Origin: Rhizobiales bacterium 2SD
GTDB lineage: Bacteria > Pseudomonadota > Alphaproteobacteria > Rhizobiales > Beijerinckiaceae
NCBI GenBank assembly: GCA_005502805.1
Contig: SCMY01000005.1
Location: 62,001-126,000, forward strand
Length of the DNA stretch: 64,000 nucleotides
Reading direction: 5' to 3'
This document shows, in pieces, positions 1-8,927 of the stretch. The number at the start of each line of letters is the position of its first letter. Position 1 is the first letter of the stretch. The notes beneath the pieces are model-generated. The model saw only the letters and a list, made by a program, of their open reading frames with translations, searched no databases and was not told where the DNA came from. The position numbers and the translations under genes are program-made.

Positions 1-639
1 CTTCAGGCGACGGGAGCTGTCGGTCGCGGCCGCAGTCGAAGCAAGCTGCTCGACGTCACCACGGTCGACAGCAACTATATCCGGACCATGGCTGGTGCTG
101 CGCTGAGCGTGACGCTGCCGAACTTCAACCATTCCACCAGCGTGAACTGGACGCAGGTCGCCCACGAGGACACGTTGGCGGGCGCCAAGCGCAACTATAC
201 GATCTGGACCGGGAACAGCGCCTCGCTCTGGCGGATCACCGACGACATCTATGGCTCGCTCGTCGGCGCGGGGCAGTATACCACCGAATCCCAACTGCCT
301 GGCGACCAGATCTTCCAGATCGGCGGGCCGACGACGGTCCGCGGCTATCCGATCGGCGGCGCCTTCGGCAATTCCGGTTTCTATGGCCAGGCTGAACTGC
401 ACTATGCTCTGCCCGATCCATTGAAGGCGCTGGAGACCTTCGTTTTCCTGGATCACGGCCAGACCTATTTCAACGCCTCGCGGGTGACGCGCGCCACCTC
501 GATCGGCGCAGGTCTGATCTGGCGCCCCGTCGACTGGGCCTCGCTCGAAGGAGGCATCGGGCGGCCGCTCCAACGCGTGTCCGCGCTGCAGCGCGATGTC
601 GAGCTTTATTTCCGGCTCACCTTGCGCAAAAGCATCTGA
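1..639 (+). CDS. TpsB-type outer-membrane transporter (ShlB/FhaC/HecB family), C-terminal part
   Basis: The gene is cut by the left edge of the window; the frame is open from base 1 and about 212 residues of the C-terminal beta-barrel are present. The stretch GGPTTVRGYPIGG contains the VRGY signature of the Omp85/TpsB superfamily, the lid-lock motif of barrel loop L6. It is followed by alternating hydrophobic/polar strands, including FVFLDHGQTYF, and ends in a strand-like ELYFRLTLRKSI. Proteins of this family export large TpsA exoproteins (adhesins, haemolysins) across the outer membrane in type Vb secretion. The TpsA partner is not in this window and would be expected to the left. The SapC gene follows 23 bases later on the same strand, so the two are probably co-transcribed. 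Confidence 0.85.
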   Translation, partial: LQATGAVGRGRSRSKLLDVTTVDSNYIRTMAGAALSVTLPNFNHSTSVNWTQVAHEDTLAGAKRNYTIWTGNSASLWRITDDIYGSLVGAGQYTTESQLPGDQIFQIGGPTTVRGYPIGGAFGNSGFYGQAELHYALPDPLKALETFVFLDHGQTYFNASRVTRATSIGAGLIWRPVDWASLEGGIGRPLQRVSALQRDVELYFRLTLRKSI

Positions 640-662
640 GCCTGTCTCGTAAGGATCTGACC

Positions 663-1373
663 ATGGCGCCCCTGCCGCTGTTCTATTCAAGCATCACCGT
701 ACTCGACCGCAACGAGCACCGGGAGGCGCGCATCGCATCCGCCGACAAGCCCTATGGCTTTGCGATGGGCGCGCATGTGCTGCCGGCGCTGATGCCGGAA
801 TTCGTACTCGGCTGCCGGGACATGCCGATCCTCTTCCTGGAGGAGAGCGGGGCGGTTTCGCCGCTGTTCATGGTCGGCATGCGTCCTGGCGAAAGCCGGT
901 TCGTCGACGCCGAGGGACGCTGGCGTGGTCAGCACGCGCCGGCTTATCTGCGGCGTTATCCGTTCGTCGGCGGCGAAGTCTCAGCCGAGCAGCAGGTCAT
1001 CTGCATCGACGGCGGTTTCGCTGGATTGCAGACCGAGCAGGGCGAGCGCCTCTTCGGCGAGGAAGGCGAGCCGACCGAGGCTTTGCAGCGGATCATCGCC
1101 TTTGTCGGTGAGTATTCCGATGCAGCCAAGGCCACGGCCGCTTTCACTGCGGAGCTGAAGGCCCTCGACCTGTTTCACACGATCAACATCGAAATTCGGT
1201 CGGCCAGTGGTTCAACATCGAACTTCACCGGCTTTGCGGCCGTCAACGAAGAACGGCTGAACGCGTTACCGGACGAAACCTGGCTCGACCTGCGGCGGAA
1301 AGGCTATCTGGCGCCTATCCACGCGCATCTGATCAGCCTGGCGAATTTCGCCTTGCTCGGCGAGTCCGCTTAG
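663..1373 (+). CDS. SapC family protein
   Basis: A 236-residue protein matching the SapC family throughout: FYSSITVLDRNEHR near the N-terminus, then PYGFAMGAHVLPALMPEF and FLEESG. Around residue 95 there is a YLRRYPF segment, which is typical of these proteins. The biochemical role is not settled; the family name comes from S-layer or peptide-transport associations. No signal peptide or membrane segment is evident, so it is probably cytoplasmic. It starts 23 bases after the TpsB-type gene, suggesting one operon and a possible link to export or modification of the secreted exoprotein; that link is inference. Confidence 0.8.
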   Translation: MAPLPLFYSSITVLDRNEHREARIASADKPYGFAMGAHVLPALMPEFVLGCRDMPILFLEESGAVSPLFMVGMRPGESRFVDAEGRWRGQHAPAYLRRYPFVGGEVSAEQQVICIDGGFAGLQTEQGERLFGEEGEPTEALQRIIAFVGEYSDAAKATAAFTAELKALDLFHTINIEIRSASGSTSNFTGFAAVNEERLNALPDETWLDLRRKGYLAPIHAHLISLANFALLGESA

Positions 1374-1446
1374 GCCGGCCTGCACTGGCGTTTGCTCATC
1401 GAGGTGCGACGGCTGAAAACGTGACGGCCAATGGTCGCAGTATTCT

Positions 1447-1462
1447 TTGCCCTGCAGGGCAA
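1447..1462. repeat. Perfect 16-bp palindrome in the SapC-tRNA gap
   Basis: TTGCCCTGCAGGGCAA reads the same on both strands. It lies about 75 bases after the SapC stop and 135 bases from the tRNA 3' end. No T-run follows on either strand, so it is not a convincing intrinsic terminator, and no regulator is known to me for it. I see no gene in the rest of 1374-1596. Confidence 0.35.
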
Positions 1463-1596
1463 GCGGCGTGCGGATGCTCAGGCTCCTGAAAAGGGCCGAG
1501 AGGATCCGTCATGCGCATGCTGTTTTGGGGCAACGAAACAAAGTCACTGCCAAAATCGGGTAATTTTACGATTCTGGGAAGTTGCGCCGGAAAGGC

Positions 1597-1671
1597 TGGT
1601 GCTGCGAGAGAGGATTGAACTCTCGACCTCTCCATTACCAATGGAGTGCTCTACCACTGAGCTACCGCAGC
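1597..1671 (-). tRNA. tRNA-Thr (anticodon GGT)
   Basis: On the minus strand the cloverleaf closes fully. The acceptor stem is GCTGCGG with TCGCAGC (one G-U pair). The D arm is GCTC/GAGC. The anticodon stem is CTCCA/TGGAG around the loop TTGGTAA, giving anticodon GGT, which reads ACC. The T arm is GAGAG-TTCAATC-CTCTC. The discriminator is A, and CCA is encoded at 1597-1599, so the mature body is 1600-1671. No integrated element abuts its 3' end on the sequence given. Confidence 0.96.
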
Positions 1672-1865
1672 AGGACCGGGATATGCTGGCGTTTCGGGTC
1701 GATCGAAGACCCAGAAGGCACCGTGCCGTTCCGAAGCGGCGTCCTGATGCCACAAGCCCCGCCCCGACGCAACCTGTTCCGCACATATCCCTGTACATGA
1801 AAATGAAGGACGCCTGAGCGCTCCCTTCACACGGGAGGGGTCACAGGCTCGATCGTTGTCCGCCT

Positions 1866-2576
1866 TCAATCCGGCAGCAGCAGGCGCTGGTCGATGCGGA
1901 ACAGCCTTCCGTCGCCGAGGAGATGGGCGGAAAAGCCGAGGCCGAACAGCGGCCGGAAGGCGGCGTCGCGGACATTGAGGCCGCCGGCATAGGCCCCCAT
2001 CGCCGGCATGACGCAGCGGCTCGGCGAGAGTGCAAAGCAGCGCCGGCGCAGCGCCCGGCCACGCATCCGAACCTTGGCGGCAGGGTGCAGATGCCCAGCG
2101 ATCTCGGGCAGCGCACCGGCCGGGCTCGGCTCGTGCCGCAGTCTGACGCCGCGCAGGTCGAGCTCGTCAGCCACCGTGCCGCCCATCGCGGCCGAGATCG
2201 CAGGGTCGTGGTTGCCGCTGATCCAGAGCCAGTCGCGGCCGGCCTGATAGGCGCGCAAACTTGCAAGGCAGCTCTCGTCGATCCGCGCCTCGGCGCCGCG
2301 ATCATGGAAGGAATCGCCGAGCGCGATCACGCGCGCCGGCTGGTAGCGCAGGATCGCGGCGCCGAGCAGCCGCAATGTCGCCTGGGAATCATAGGGCGGC
2401 AGCAGCACGCCGCGCGCCGCATAGGCCGAGCCCTTCTCCAGATGCAAGTCGGCGACGACGAGCGTGCGCTCATCCGGCAGATAGAGCGCGCCGGAGAGAT
2501 CAGGCACGAGCGCGAGCCGGCCGAGCATGAAGGCTTCAGCTGCCACCTCTCTCGTGTCCTTCGCCGCCAGGTTCAC
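1866..2576 (-). CDS. pdeM: Ligase-associated DNA damage response endonuclease PdeM
   Basis: A 236-residue calcineurin-like metallophosphoesterase. Metal-binding motifs are in the expected order: DLHLEKG (about residue 45), GDSFHD (about 88), GNHD (about 121) and GHLHP near residue 160. Homologues are manganese-dependent nucleases encoded with an Lhr-type helicase, an SNM1-like exonuclease and an ATP-dependent DNA ligase in a bacterial repair cluster. Here all four partners lie within 7 kb. Its start overlaps the helicase stop by four bases on the same strand, so the two are translationally coupled. Confidence 0.9.
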   Translation of the reverse strand: MNLAAKDTREVAAEAFMLGRLALVPDLSGALYLPDERTLVVADLHLEKGSAYAARGVLLPPYDSQATLRLLGAAILRYQPARVIALGDSFHDRGAEARIDESCLASLRAYQAGRDWLWISGNHDPAISAAMGGTVADELDLRGVRLRHEPSPAGALPEIAGHLHPAAKVRMRGRALRRRCFALSPSRCVMPAMGAYAGGLNVRDAAFRPLFGLGFSAHLLGDGRLFRIDQRLLLPD

Positions 2577-5059
2577 GCCATCGCCTCTTCGAGCATCTGC
2601 GCTTCCGCCTCGGCCAGGATCTCGTCGGCCGCTTCGCCACTGACCGCCTCCCGTCCGATCTCCAGCATGACCGAGACTGAGAGCGGCGAGACGTGATCGA
2701 GCGGCTGATGCACGATTCGCCCGCTGATCCGTGTCAGCATCTGACCCAGGCGGCCGATGTCGAGCAAGCCGGTCGCGGCATCGGCGCGTGCGGCGCGGAG
2801 CAGCACATGGTCCGGCTGGTGCCGGCGCAATACATCGTAGACGAGGTCGGTCGAGATCGTCACCTGGCGCCCGCTCTTCTCCTGGCCGGGGAAACGGCGC
2901 TCGATCAGCCCGCCGATCACGGCGCAGGACCGGAACGTGCGCTTCATCAGCGCCGATTCCGCAAGCCAGTCCTCGAGATCGTCGCCGAGCATGTCCTGCG
3001 CAAAGAGCTCGTCGAGCGAGAGCGCCCCGCGGGCGATTGCCGCGCCCATATCACCGAGGGTCCAGACCGCGATGCCGTAATCGTTGCAGACGAAGCCGAG
3101 CGGCTTCAATCGCGCTCGTTCCAGCCGGCGGGTCAGCAGCATGCCGAGCGTCTGGTGGGCGAGACGGCCCTCGAACGGATAGGCGACGAGGAAGAAGCGG
3201 CCGGCCCGCGGAAAGGTCTCGACCAGGAGTTCGCCGGGCTTGGGCAGGCGCGATTTCAGGCGCTGCGCATGCAGCCAGGACGAGACCTCGTCCGGTAGCT
3301 TCGCCCATTCCTTCGGCGAGGCCAGGATGGCGCGCACGCGCGCGGCCAGGAAGGTCGAGAGCGGGAACTTGCCGCCATTATAGGACGGGATCTTCGGGTC
3401 GGTGCCGGCGCTGGTGCGCGAGCAGACCACCTCGTTCTCGACGATACCCTCGAAGCGCAAGACCTCGCCGGCGAAGATGAAGGTGTCGCCCGGCGTCATC
3501 GTCTCGGCGAAATACTCCTCCAGCTCGCCGAGCATGCGCCCGCCGCGGCTGAGCATGGGCTGGCTGCCGGGCCGCGCCGGCCTGGCGCGTCCGAGTCGGA
3601 CCTTGAGCATGGTCGATTCGACGATGGTGCCGACATTCATCCGGTATTGCTGGATCACGCGGGCGTTGCTGGCGCGGTAGATGCCATCTTTGCTCTGCCG
3701 CAGCTTGGCGAAGCGCTCATAGCTCTTCAGCGCATAGCCGCCGGTTGCGACGAAATCGACGACGGCGTCGAAATCGGCACGGGCGAGATCGGCATAGGGC
3801 GAGGCGGTCAGGACTTCCTCGTAAAGCGCATCCGGTTCGAAGCCGTCGGAGCAGGCGACCCCCAGCACATGCTGGGCGAGCACGTCGAGCGCTCCGATCC
3901 GCGGCGGGGGCGTATCCTGCGCCGCCTCCGCCACCGCATCGAGCGCGGCGCGGCATTCCAGCAATTCGAAGCGGTTCGACGGTACCAGCAGCGCCTGCGA
4001 GGGCTCGTCCATGCGGTGGTTGGAGCGGCCGATGCGCTGCATCAAACGGCTCGCGCCCTTGGGCGCGCCGACATTGATGACGAGGTCGACATCGCCCCAG
4101 TCGATGCCGAGGTCGAGCGTCGCGGTGCAGACGACGGCTTTCAGCTTGCCCGCCGCCATCGCCGCCTCGACCTTGCGGCGCTGGCCGACATCGAGCGAGC
4201 CGTGATGCAGGGCGATCGGCAGCGTCTCCTCGTTCGCGCTCCACAGCGCCTGGAACATGAACTCGGCCTGCATGCGGGTGTTGACGAAGACCAGCGTGAG
4301 CTTGTGCGCTTGGATCGCGGCATAGATGTCGTCGACGGCATGAGCGGTGATATGCCCGGCCAGCGGCAGCCGCCGCTTGGTGTGCATGATCCCGATCTGC
4401 GCCTGCGCGCCGCCTCTGACGGTGACGAGGCCGGACTGCGTGCCGGCGCCGCCGAGATAGGCCTGCAGGTCGGCCGGCTCGCGCACCGTCGCCGAGAGGC
4501 CGACCGCACTCATCTCAGGCGCCAGCGCGCGCAGGCGAGCGAGATCGAGCGAGAGCAGATCGCCGCGCTTGGAGGTGACGAGTGCATGCAACTCGTCGAA
4601 CACGACGCGGCGCAGGTTCGCGAAGAAGGGCTTGGCATCACGGTGCGAGACCAGGAGCGCGAGCTGCTCCGGCGTGGTCAGCAGGATGTCCGGCGGGCGT
4701 TCGATTTGGCGGGCGCGCTTGGCCGGCGAGGTGTCGCCGGTCCGTGTCTCGACCTTCACGGCGAGCCCCATCTCGCGGATCGGCGTCTCCAGATTGCGGG
4801 CGATATCGACGGCGAGCGCCTTCAGCGGCGAGACATAGAGCGTGTGCAAGCCGTCGCGTTCGCCGCCGCGCTGGGTCAGTTCGACCAGCGAGGGCAGGAA
4901 GCCGGCGAGCGTCTTGCCGGCGCCGGTCGGCGCGACCAGCAAGGTCGAGCGCCCGGCCCGGGCTTCCTCAAGCAGCGCAAGCTGATGCGCCCGCACGCTC
5001 CAGCCGCGGCTGGCGAACCAGGCGGCGAAAGCGGGAGGAAGAGGCGAGGGCGCATCCAT
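2573..5059 (-). CDS. Ligase-associated DNA damage response DEXH-box helicase (Lhr-Core type)
   Basis: An 828-residue superfamily-2 helicase. The Walker A motif APTGAGKT is at residues 43-50, the Walker B box DELH near residue 154, and motif VI QRIGRSNHR near residue 340. An Lhr-specific winged-helix and C-terminal region follows. The length fits Lhr-Core proteins, not the roughly 1500-residue full-length Lhr of enteric bacteria. Lhr-Core is an ATP-dependent 3'-to-5' helicase that tracks on single-stranded DNA. The gene is followed by pdeM with a four-base overlap; the ligase and exonuclease of the same module lie on the opposite strand 1 kb away. Confidence 0.92.
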   Translation of the reverse strand: MDAPSPLPPAFAAWFASRGWSVRAHQLALLEEARAGRSTLLVAPTGAGKTLAGFLPSLVELTQRGGERDGLHTLYVSPLKALAVDIARNLETPIREMGLAVKVETRTGDTSPAKRARQIERPPDILLTTPEQLALLVSHRDAKPFFANLRRVVFDELHALVTSKRGDLLSLDLARLRALAPEMSAVGLSATVREPADLQAYLGGAGTQSGLVTVRGGAQAQIGIMHTKRRLPLAGHITAHAVDDIYAAIQAHKLTLVFVNTRMQAEFMFQALWSANEETLPIALHHGSLDVGQRRKVEAAMAAGKLKAVVCTATLDLGIDWGDVDLVINVGAPKGASRLMQRIGRSNHRMDEPSQALLVPSNRFELLECRAALDAVAEAAQDTPPPRIGALDVLAQHVLGVACSDGFEPDALYEEVLTASPYADLARADFDAVVDFVATGGYALKSYERFAKLRQSKDGIYRASNARVIQQYRMNVGTIVESTMLKVRLGRARPARPGSQPMLSRGGRMLGELEEYFAETMTPGDTFIFAGEVLRFEGIVENEVVCSRTSAGTDPKIPSYNGGKFPLSTFLAARVRAILASPKEWAKLPDEVSSWLHAQRLKSRLPKPGELLVETFPRAGRFFLVAYPFEGRLAHQTLGMLLTRRLERARLKPLGFVCNDYGIAVWTLGDMGAAIARGALSLDELFAQDMLGDDLEDWLAESALMKRTFRSCAVIGGLIERRFPGQEKSGRQVTISTDLVYDVLRRHQPDHVLLRAARADAATGLLDIGRLGQMLTRISGRIVHQPLDHVSPLSVSVMLEIGREAVSGEAADEILAEAEAQMLEEAMA

Positions 5060-5129
5060 CGAGCGACAGAGATAGGCTCTGCCGAACGAAAAGGGAACGG
5101 GTCTGCGTCGCGGTTCCTGCGCTTACGCC

Positions 5130-6086
5130 TTAGCGTTCAGCCAGAACGATCAGCCCCGGCACCGGCTGACCACGATCGATCCGCGTGCTCTGCGGTTCGA
5201 CGAGCACCGGCTTCAGCCGTGCCTCGCCAAGCGCCTCCCTGATCCAGCCTTCGGCATGGGCGAAGCGCCGGTCCTGACCGACGGTGATGCCTTCGCCCTC
5301 ATGGCTCTGCGCGGTGAAGGCAAGAAGGCCGCCCGCTTTGAGCACGCGCGCGCTCTGATGGAAGCTCGGCGCGAGATCGCCGAGATAGACGAAGACGTCG
5401 GCGGCGATGACGAGGTCGGCCGAAGCGTCGGGCCGGCTCGCCAGGAAGGCGGTGAGGCCGGCGGTCGCGAGCTTATCGTAGAGCGGGCCGCCATCCTCGC
5501 GCGTCTTGGCCTGCGCCTTGGCGATCATCCTAGGCGAGAGATCGCAGCCGGCGAGAAACTCTACCTCGGCGCGGATCGCCTCGCCCATCAGCCCGGTGCC
5601 GCAGCCGAGATCGAGGACTGTCTCGAACTGAAAGGGCCGGCCAATTTGTTTGCAATGGCGCGCCAGCGCGTCCTTCAGCAGCGCCGGCGCCTGGTATTGC
5701 AAGGTGTCGACGAGATGGCTGTCGAAACGCTCGGCATAGCCGTCGAACAGCGCGCCGGAAAAATTCTCCGATGTCGCCTCCTCGGCCGCGAGCGCGCCGA
5801 TGCGCGCGAGATCGAGCTTGGCGCCAACATGGTCGTTCGGGTCGAGGTCGAGGCATTGCCGCCAGGCGGTCGCGGCCTCCTCATTGTGCCCGAGCGCTTC
5901 CTGGGCCAGCCCGTAGAGATGCCAAGCGGTGGTGAAACCGTAGTTCTCGGCGAGCGTTTGATCGAGGATGTCGATCGCCGCCTGCGGATCGCCATCCTTG
6001 AGCGCCGCCTCGGCCCAGGCATAGCGACGGTCGAGACGCTCATCCCCGGAACTGGCGGAGTACACGTTGCTGCCCTTTTCGATCAT
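5130..6086 (-). CDS. TPR-containing class I SAM-dependent methyltransferase
   Basis: 318 residues. The first ~100 are helical, with TPR-like spacing (AWHLYGLAQEALGHNEEAATAW). A Rossmann methyltransferase domain follows, with motif I VLDLGCGTGLMGEAI and the acidic loop AGCDLSPRMI. The substrate is unknown. The gene sits between the two arms of the ligase-associated repair module, divergent from the exonuclease (39 bases apart) and upstream of the helicase on the same strand (70 bases). It may be a passenger or a member of the module; the sequence alone does not decide. Confidence 0.8.
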   Translation of the reverse strand: MIEKGSNVYSASSGDERLDRRYAWAEAALKDGDPQAAIDILDQTLAENYGFTTAWHLYGLAQEALGHNEEAATAWRQCLDLDPNDHVGAKLDLARIGALAAEEATSENFSGALFDGYAERFDSHLVDTLQYQAPALLKDALARHCKQIGRPFQFETVLDLGCGTGLMGEAIRAEVEFLAGCDLSPRMIAKAQAKTREDGGPLYDKLATAGLTAFLASRPDASADLVIAADVFVYLGDLAPSFHQSARVLKAGGLLAFTAQSHEGEGITVGQDRRFAHAEGWIREALGEARLKPVLVEPQSTRIDRGQPVPGLIVLAER

Positions 6087-6125
6087 GCTGTGGGTTTAAC
6101 GGAGGTGCATGACACTGGCCAGACG

Positions 6126-7181
6126 ATGAAGCCTTCCGATCTGCTGACGCCGACCCCGGCCGGGCTCTATTGCCCGCCGGCGGACATCTACATCGATCCG
6201 GTCCGCCCGGTGGCGCGGGCGCTGATTACTCATGGCCATTCCGACCATGCCCGCGCCGGTCACGGCGCCGTGCTGGCGACGCGTGAGACGCTGGCGATCA
6301 TGGCGCAGCGCTATGGCGAGGACTTCACGGGCTCCAAGCAGGTGGCGCCGCCCGGTGACACCGTCCGCATCGGCGCCGTCGATTTCCGCTTCGTCCCGGC
6401 CGGCCATGTCCTCGGTTCCGCCCAGATCGTCGTCGAGCACAAGGGCCTGCGCATCGTCGTCTCCGGCGACTACAAGCGCGAGCGCGACCCGACCTGTGCG
6501 CCGTTCGAGCCGGTCACCTGCGACGTCTTCATCACCGAGGCGACCTTTGGCCTGCCTGTCTTCCGTCATCCGCCGGCTCATGCCGAGACCACCAAGCTCA
6601 TCGATTCCGTCCGGCTCTTCCCGGACCGCACCCACATCGTCGGCGCCTATTCGCTCGGGAAGGCGCAGCGATTGATGGCCCTGATCCGTGAGGCCGGCTA
6701 CGAGCGGCCGATCTATATCCATGGCGCGGTCGAGAAAATCACCGAGCTCTACCAGGCCGAAGGCATCCCGCTCGGCGAGATCCGCAAGATCGAGCCCGGC
6801 GAGCGCAAGGCCGAGGGACGCAAGGCATTCGCCGGCGAGATCGTGATCTGCCCGCCGAGCGCGATCCAGGACCTCTGGTCGCGCCGCTTCCCTGATCCGG
6901 TCACCGCCTTCGCCTCCGGCTGGATGCGCGTCAGGGCCCGCGCTCGCCAGAAGGGCGTCGAGCTGCCGCTGATCATCTCCGATCATGCCGATTGGAACGA
7001 TTTGCAGGCGACGATCCGCGAGGTCCAGGCTGGCGAGATCTGGATCACACATGGCGAGGCTGAGGCGCTGGCGCATTGGTGCGGCACGGTGGGGCTCAAG
7101 GGCATGCCGCTGCATCTCGTCGGCTATGGCGACGAGGGCGAGGCTGAGCCCGACGCCAAACCGGCGGAGGCGTCATCATGA
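6126..7181 (+). CDS. Ligase-associated DNA damage response exonuclease (SNM1/CPSF-like metallo-beta-lactamase fold)
   Basis: A 351-residue metallo-beta-lactamase-fold nuclease. The metal motif HGHSDHARAGH is at about residues 36-46. Further metal ligands are in PAGHVLGSAQI, SGDYKRE and the C-terminal SDHADWNDL and THGE segments, as in SNM1/Pso2 and archaeal CPSF-like enzymes. The open frame continues far upstream antisense to the methyltransferase; I place the start at ATG 6126 because homology-like sequence begins at MKPSDLLTPTPAGLYCPPADIYIDP. The stop overlaps the ligase start (ATGA), so exonuclease and ligase are coupled. Confidence 0.88.
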   Translation: MKPSDLLTPTPAGLYCPPADIYIDPVRPVARALITHGHSDHARAGHGAVLATRETLAIMAQRYGEDFTGSKQVAPPGDTVRIGAVDFRFVPAGHVLGSAQIVVEHKGLRIVVSGDYKRERDPTCAPFEPVTCDVFITEATFGLPVFRHPPAHAETTKLIDSVRLFPDRTHIVGAYSLGKAQRLMALIREAGYERPIYIHGAVEKITELYQAEGIPLGEIRKIEPGERKAEGRKAFAGEIVICPPSAIQDLWSRRFPDPVTAFASGWMRVRARARQKGVELPLIISDHADWNDLQATIREVQAGEIWITHGEAEALAHWCGTVGLKGMPLHLVGYGDEGEAEPDAKPAEASS

Positions 7182-8812
7182 ACCGCTTCGCCTGGCTGCT
7201 CGATCGCCTCGCCTACGAGCCGCGCCGCAATGGCAAGCTTGCGCTGATCGCCGACTACCTGCGCACCACGCCCGATCCCGATCGCGGCTATGCGCTGGCG
7301 GCGATGACCGGCGGGCTTGTGTTCCAGAATGCCAAGCCCGGCCTGATCCGCGCCTTGATCGCCGAACGCACCGACCCGGTGCTGTTCGCGCTGTCATACG
7401 ACTATGTCGGCGACCTCTCCGAGACGGTGGCGCTGATGTGGCCGGCCAAGCATGGCGCCAACGAGGTGCCGCATCTGCCGGATGTCGTTGCCGGCCTGCG
7501 CAACTCCGGCAAGACCGAATTGCCGCGCCTGATCGCCTCCTGGCTCGATGCGCTCGATGAGACCGGCCGCTGGGCCCTGCTCAAGCTGATCACCGGCGCC
7601 TTACGCATCGGCGTCTCCGCCCGCCTCGCCAAGACCGCTGCCGCGAGCCTCGGCGGCGTTGCGCCAGACGAAGTCGAGCAGGTCTGGCATGGGCTGGAGC
7701 CGCCCTATGCCGCGCTCTTCGCCTGGCTGGAGGGCAGGGCGCCACGGCCGGAGGCGACCGATCCGGCGCCGTTCCGCCCGGTCATGCTCTCGCACGCGAT
7801 CGAGGACAGCGATTTCGACAAGCTCGCTGCGAACGAATTCGCCGCCGAGTGGAAATGGGACGGCATCCGCGTCCAGGCCGTCGCCGGCACGCGCGCCGAT
7901 GGCAGCCGCGTCGTCCGGCTCTATTCCCGCACCGGCGAGGAGATCGGCGGCGCTTTCCCGGACCTGACAGAGGCGCTGACGCAGGACGGCGCGATCGACG
8001 GCGAATTGCTGGTGATGCGCGATGGCGTGGTCCAGAGCTTCAACACGCTGCAGCAGCGGCTCAACCGCAAGCAGGTGACGGCCAGGATGCTGGCCGAATT
8101 CCCCGCCCATATCCGCGCCTACGACCTCCTGACCGAGGCTGACGACGATCTGCGGGCGCATCCCTATACGGAACGGCGCGCCAGGCTGGAGGCCTTCCTC
8201 GGCAGGCTGGATAGTGCCCGCTTCGATCTTTCGCCGCGCATCTCCTTTTCAAGCTGGGATGAGCTGACCGAGGCCCGCGCCGATCCGACTTCTGCCGGTG
8301 CTGGCGGCGACGCCGAGGCGGTCGAGGGCTGCATGATCAAGCGGCTCGATTCGCCCTATCTGCCCGGCCGTCCCAAGGGCTATTGGTACAAGTGGAAGCG
8401 CGATGCCCGGCTGGTCGACTGCGTGCTGATGTATGCCCAGCGCGGCCACGGCAAACGCTCCTCCTTCTATTCCGACTACACCTTCGGCGTCTGGCGGGCC
8501 GGGGAAGGGGGCGCGGACGAGCTCGTTCCGGTAGGAAAAGCCTATTTCGGCTTCACCGACGAAGAGCTGCTCGAGATCGACCGCTATGTCCGTAAGAACA
8601 CGCTGAACCGCTTCGGCCCGGTGCGTGAGGTGACGCATACGCTTGTGAGCGGCCTCGTCTTCGAAGTCGCCTTCGAGGGTCTGCAGCGCTCGACACGGCA
8701 CAAATCCGGCATTGCCATGCGCTTTCCCCGCATCAACCGCATTCGCTGGGACAAGCCGCCGGGCGAGGCCGACCGGATCGAGGCGCTGGAGGCGCTGCTG
8801 CCGCTAAACTAG
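7178..8812 (+). CDS. ATP-dependent DNA ligase of the ligase-associated repair cluster
   Basis: 544 residues. An N-terminal alpha-helical DNA-binding domain is followed by the nucleotidyltransferase core. Motif I EWKWDGIR places the adenylated lysine near residue 226; motif IV GCMIKRLDSPY and motif V WYKWKRDA follow, then an OB-fold domain. NCBI-style names for this family include cisplatin damage response ATP-dependent DNA ligase. It acts in an accessory repair pathway and is separate from the essential NAD-dependent LigA. It overlaps the exonuclease gene by four bases. A gene symbol is not given because naming differs between species. Confidence 0.9.
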   Translation: MNRFAWLLDRLAYEPRRNGKLALIADYLRTTPDPDRGYALAAMTGGLVFQNAKPGLIRALIAERTDPVLFALSYDYVGDLSETVALMWPAKHGANEVPHLPDVVAGLRNSGKTELPRLIASWLDALDETGRWALLKLITGALRIGVSARLAKTAAASLGGVAPDEVEQVWHGLEPPYAALFAWLEGRAPRPEATDPAPFRPVMLSHAIEDSDFDKLAANEFAAEWKWDGIRVQAVAGTRADGSRVVRLYSRTGEEIGGAFPDLTEALTQDGAIDGELLVMRDGVVQSFNTLQQRLNRKQVTARMLAEFPAHIRAYDLLTEADDDLRAHPYTERRARLEAFLGRLDSARFDLSPRISFSSWDELTEARADPTSAGAGGDAEAVEGCMIKRLDSPYLPGRPKGYWYKWKRDARLVDCVLMYAQRGHGKRSSFYSDYTFGVWRAGEGGADELVPVGKAYFGFTDEELLEIDRYVRKNTLNRFGPVREVTHTLVSGLVFEVAFEGLQRSTRHKSGIAMRFPRINRIRWDKPPGEADRIEALEALLPLN

Positions 8813-8927
8813 CGATCCACTGTGTCTCCCTGCGATTGGAGCATTGACAGGGCAAGACAGCGGGCGCTTGAACTTTCAAGGGGGAATCGCGCGGCATCTT
8901 GCCGGGCTTTGGCGCGCGGAGGGCATG

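Noticed and set aside
1597..1671. tRNA-Thr as attachment site of an integrated element
   Set aside because: No integrase, no repeated 3' tRNA fragment noticed in the window, and flanking genes look like ordinary chromosome.
1819..1838. Hairpin CTCCC-N7-GGGAG downstream of pdeM as terminator
   Set aside because: Short stem and no T-run on the minus strand.
3647..5242. 531-codon plus-strand open frame antisense to the helicase gene
   Set aside because: High-GC shadow: very rich in Arg, Gly and Ala, no recognisable domain, fully antisense to a helicase with all its motifs.
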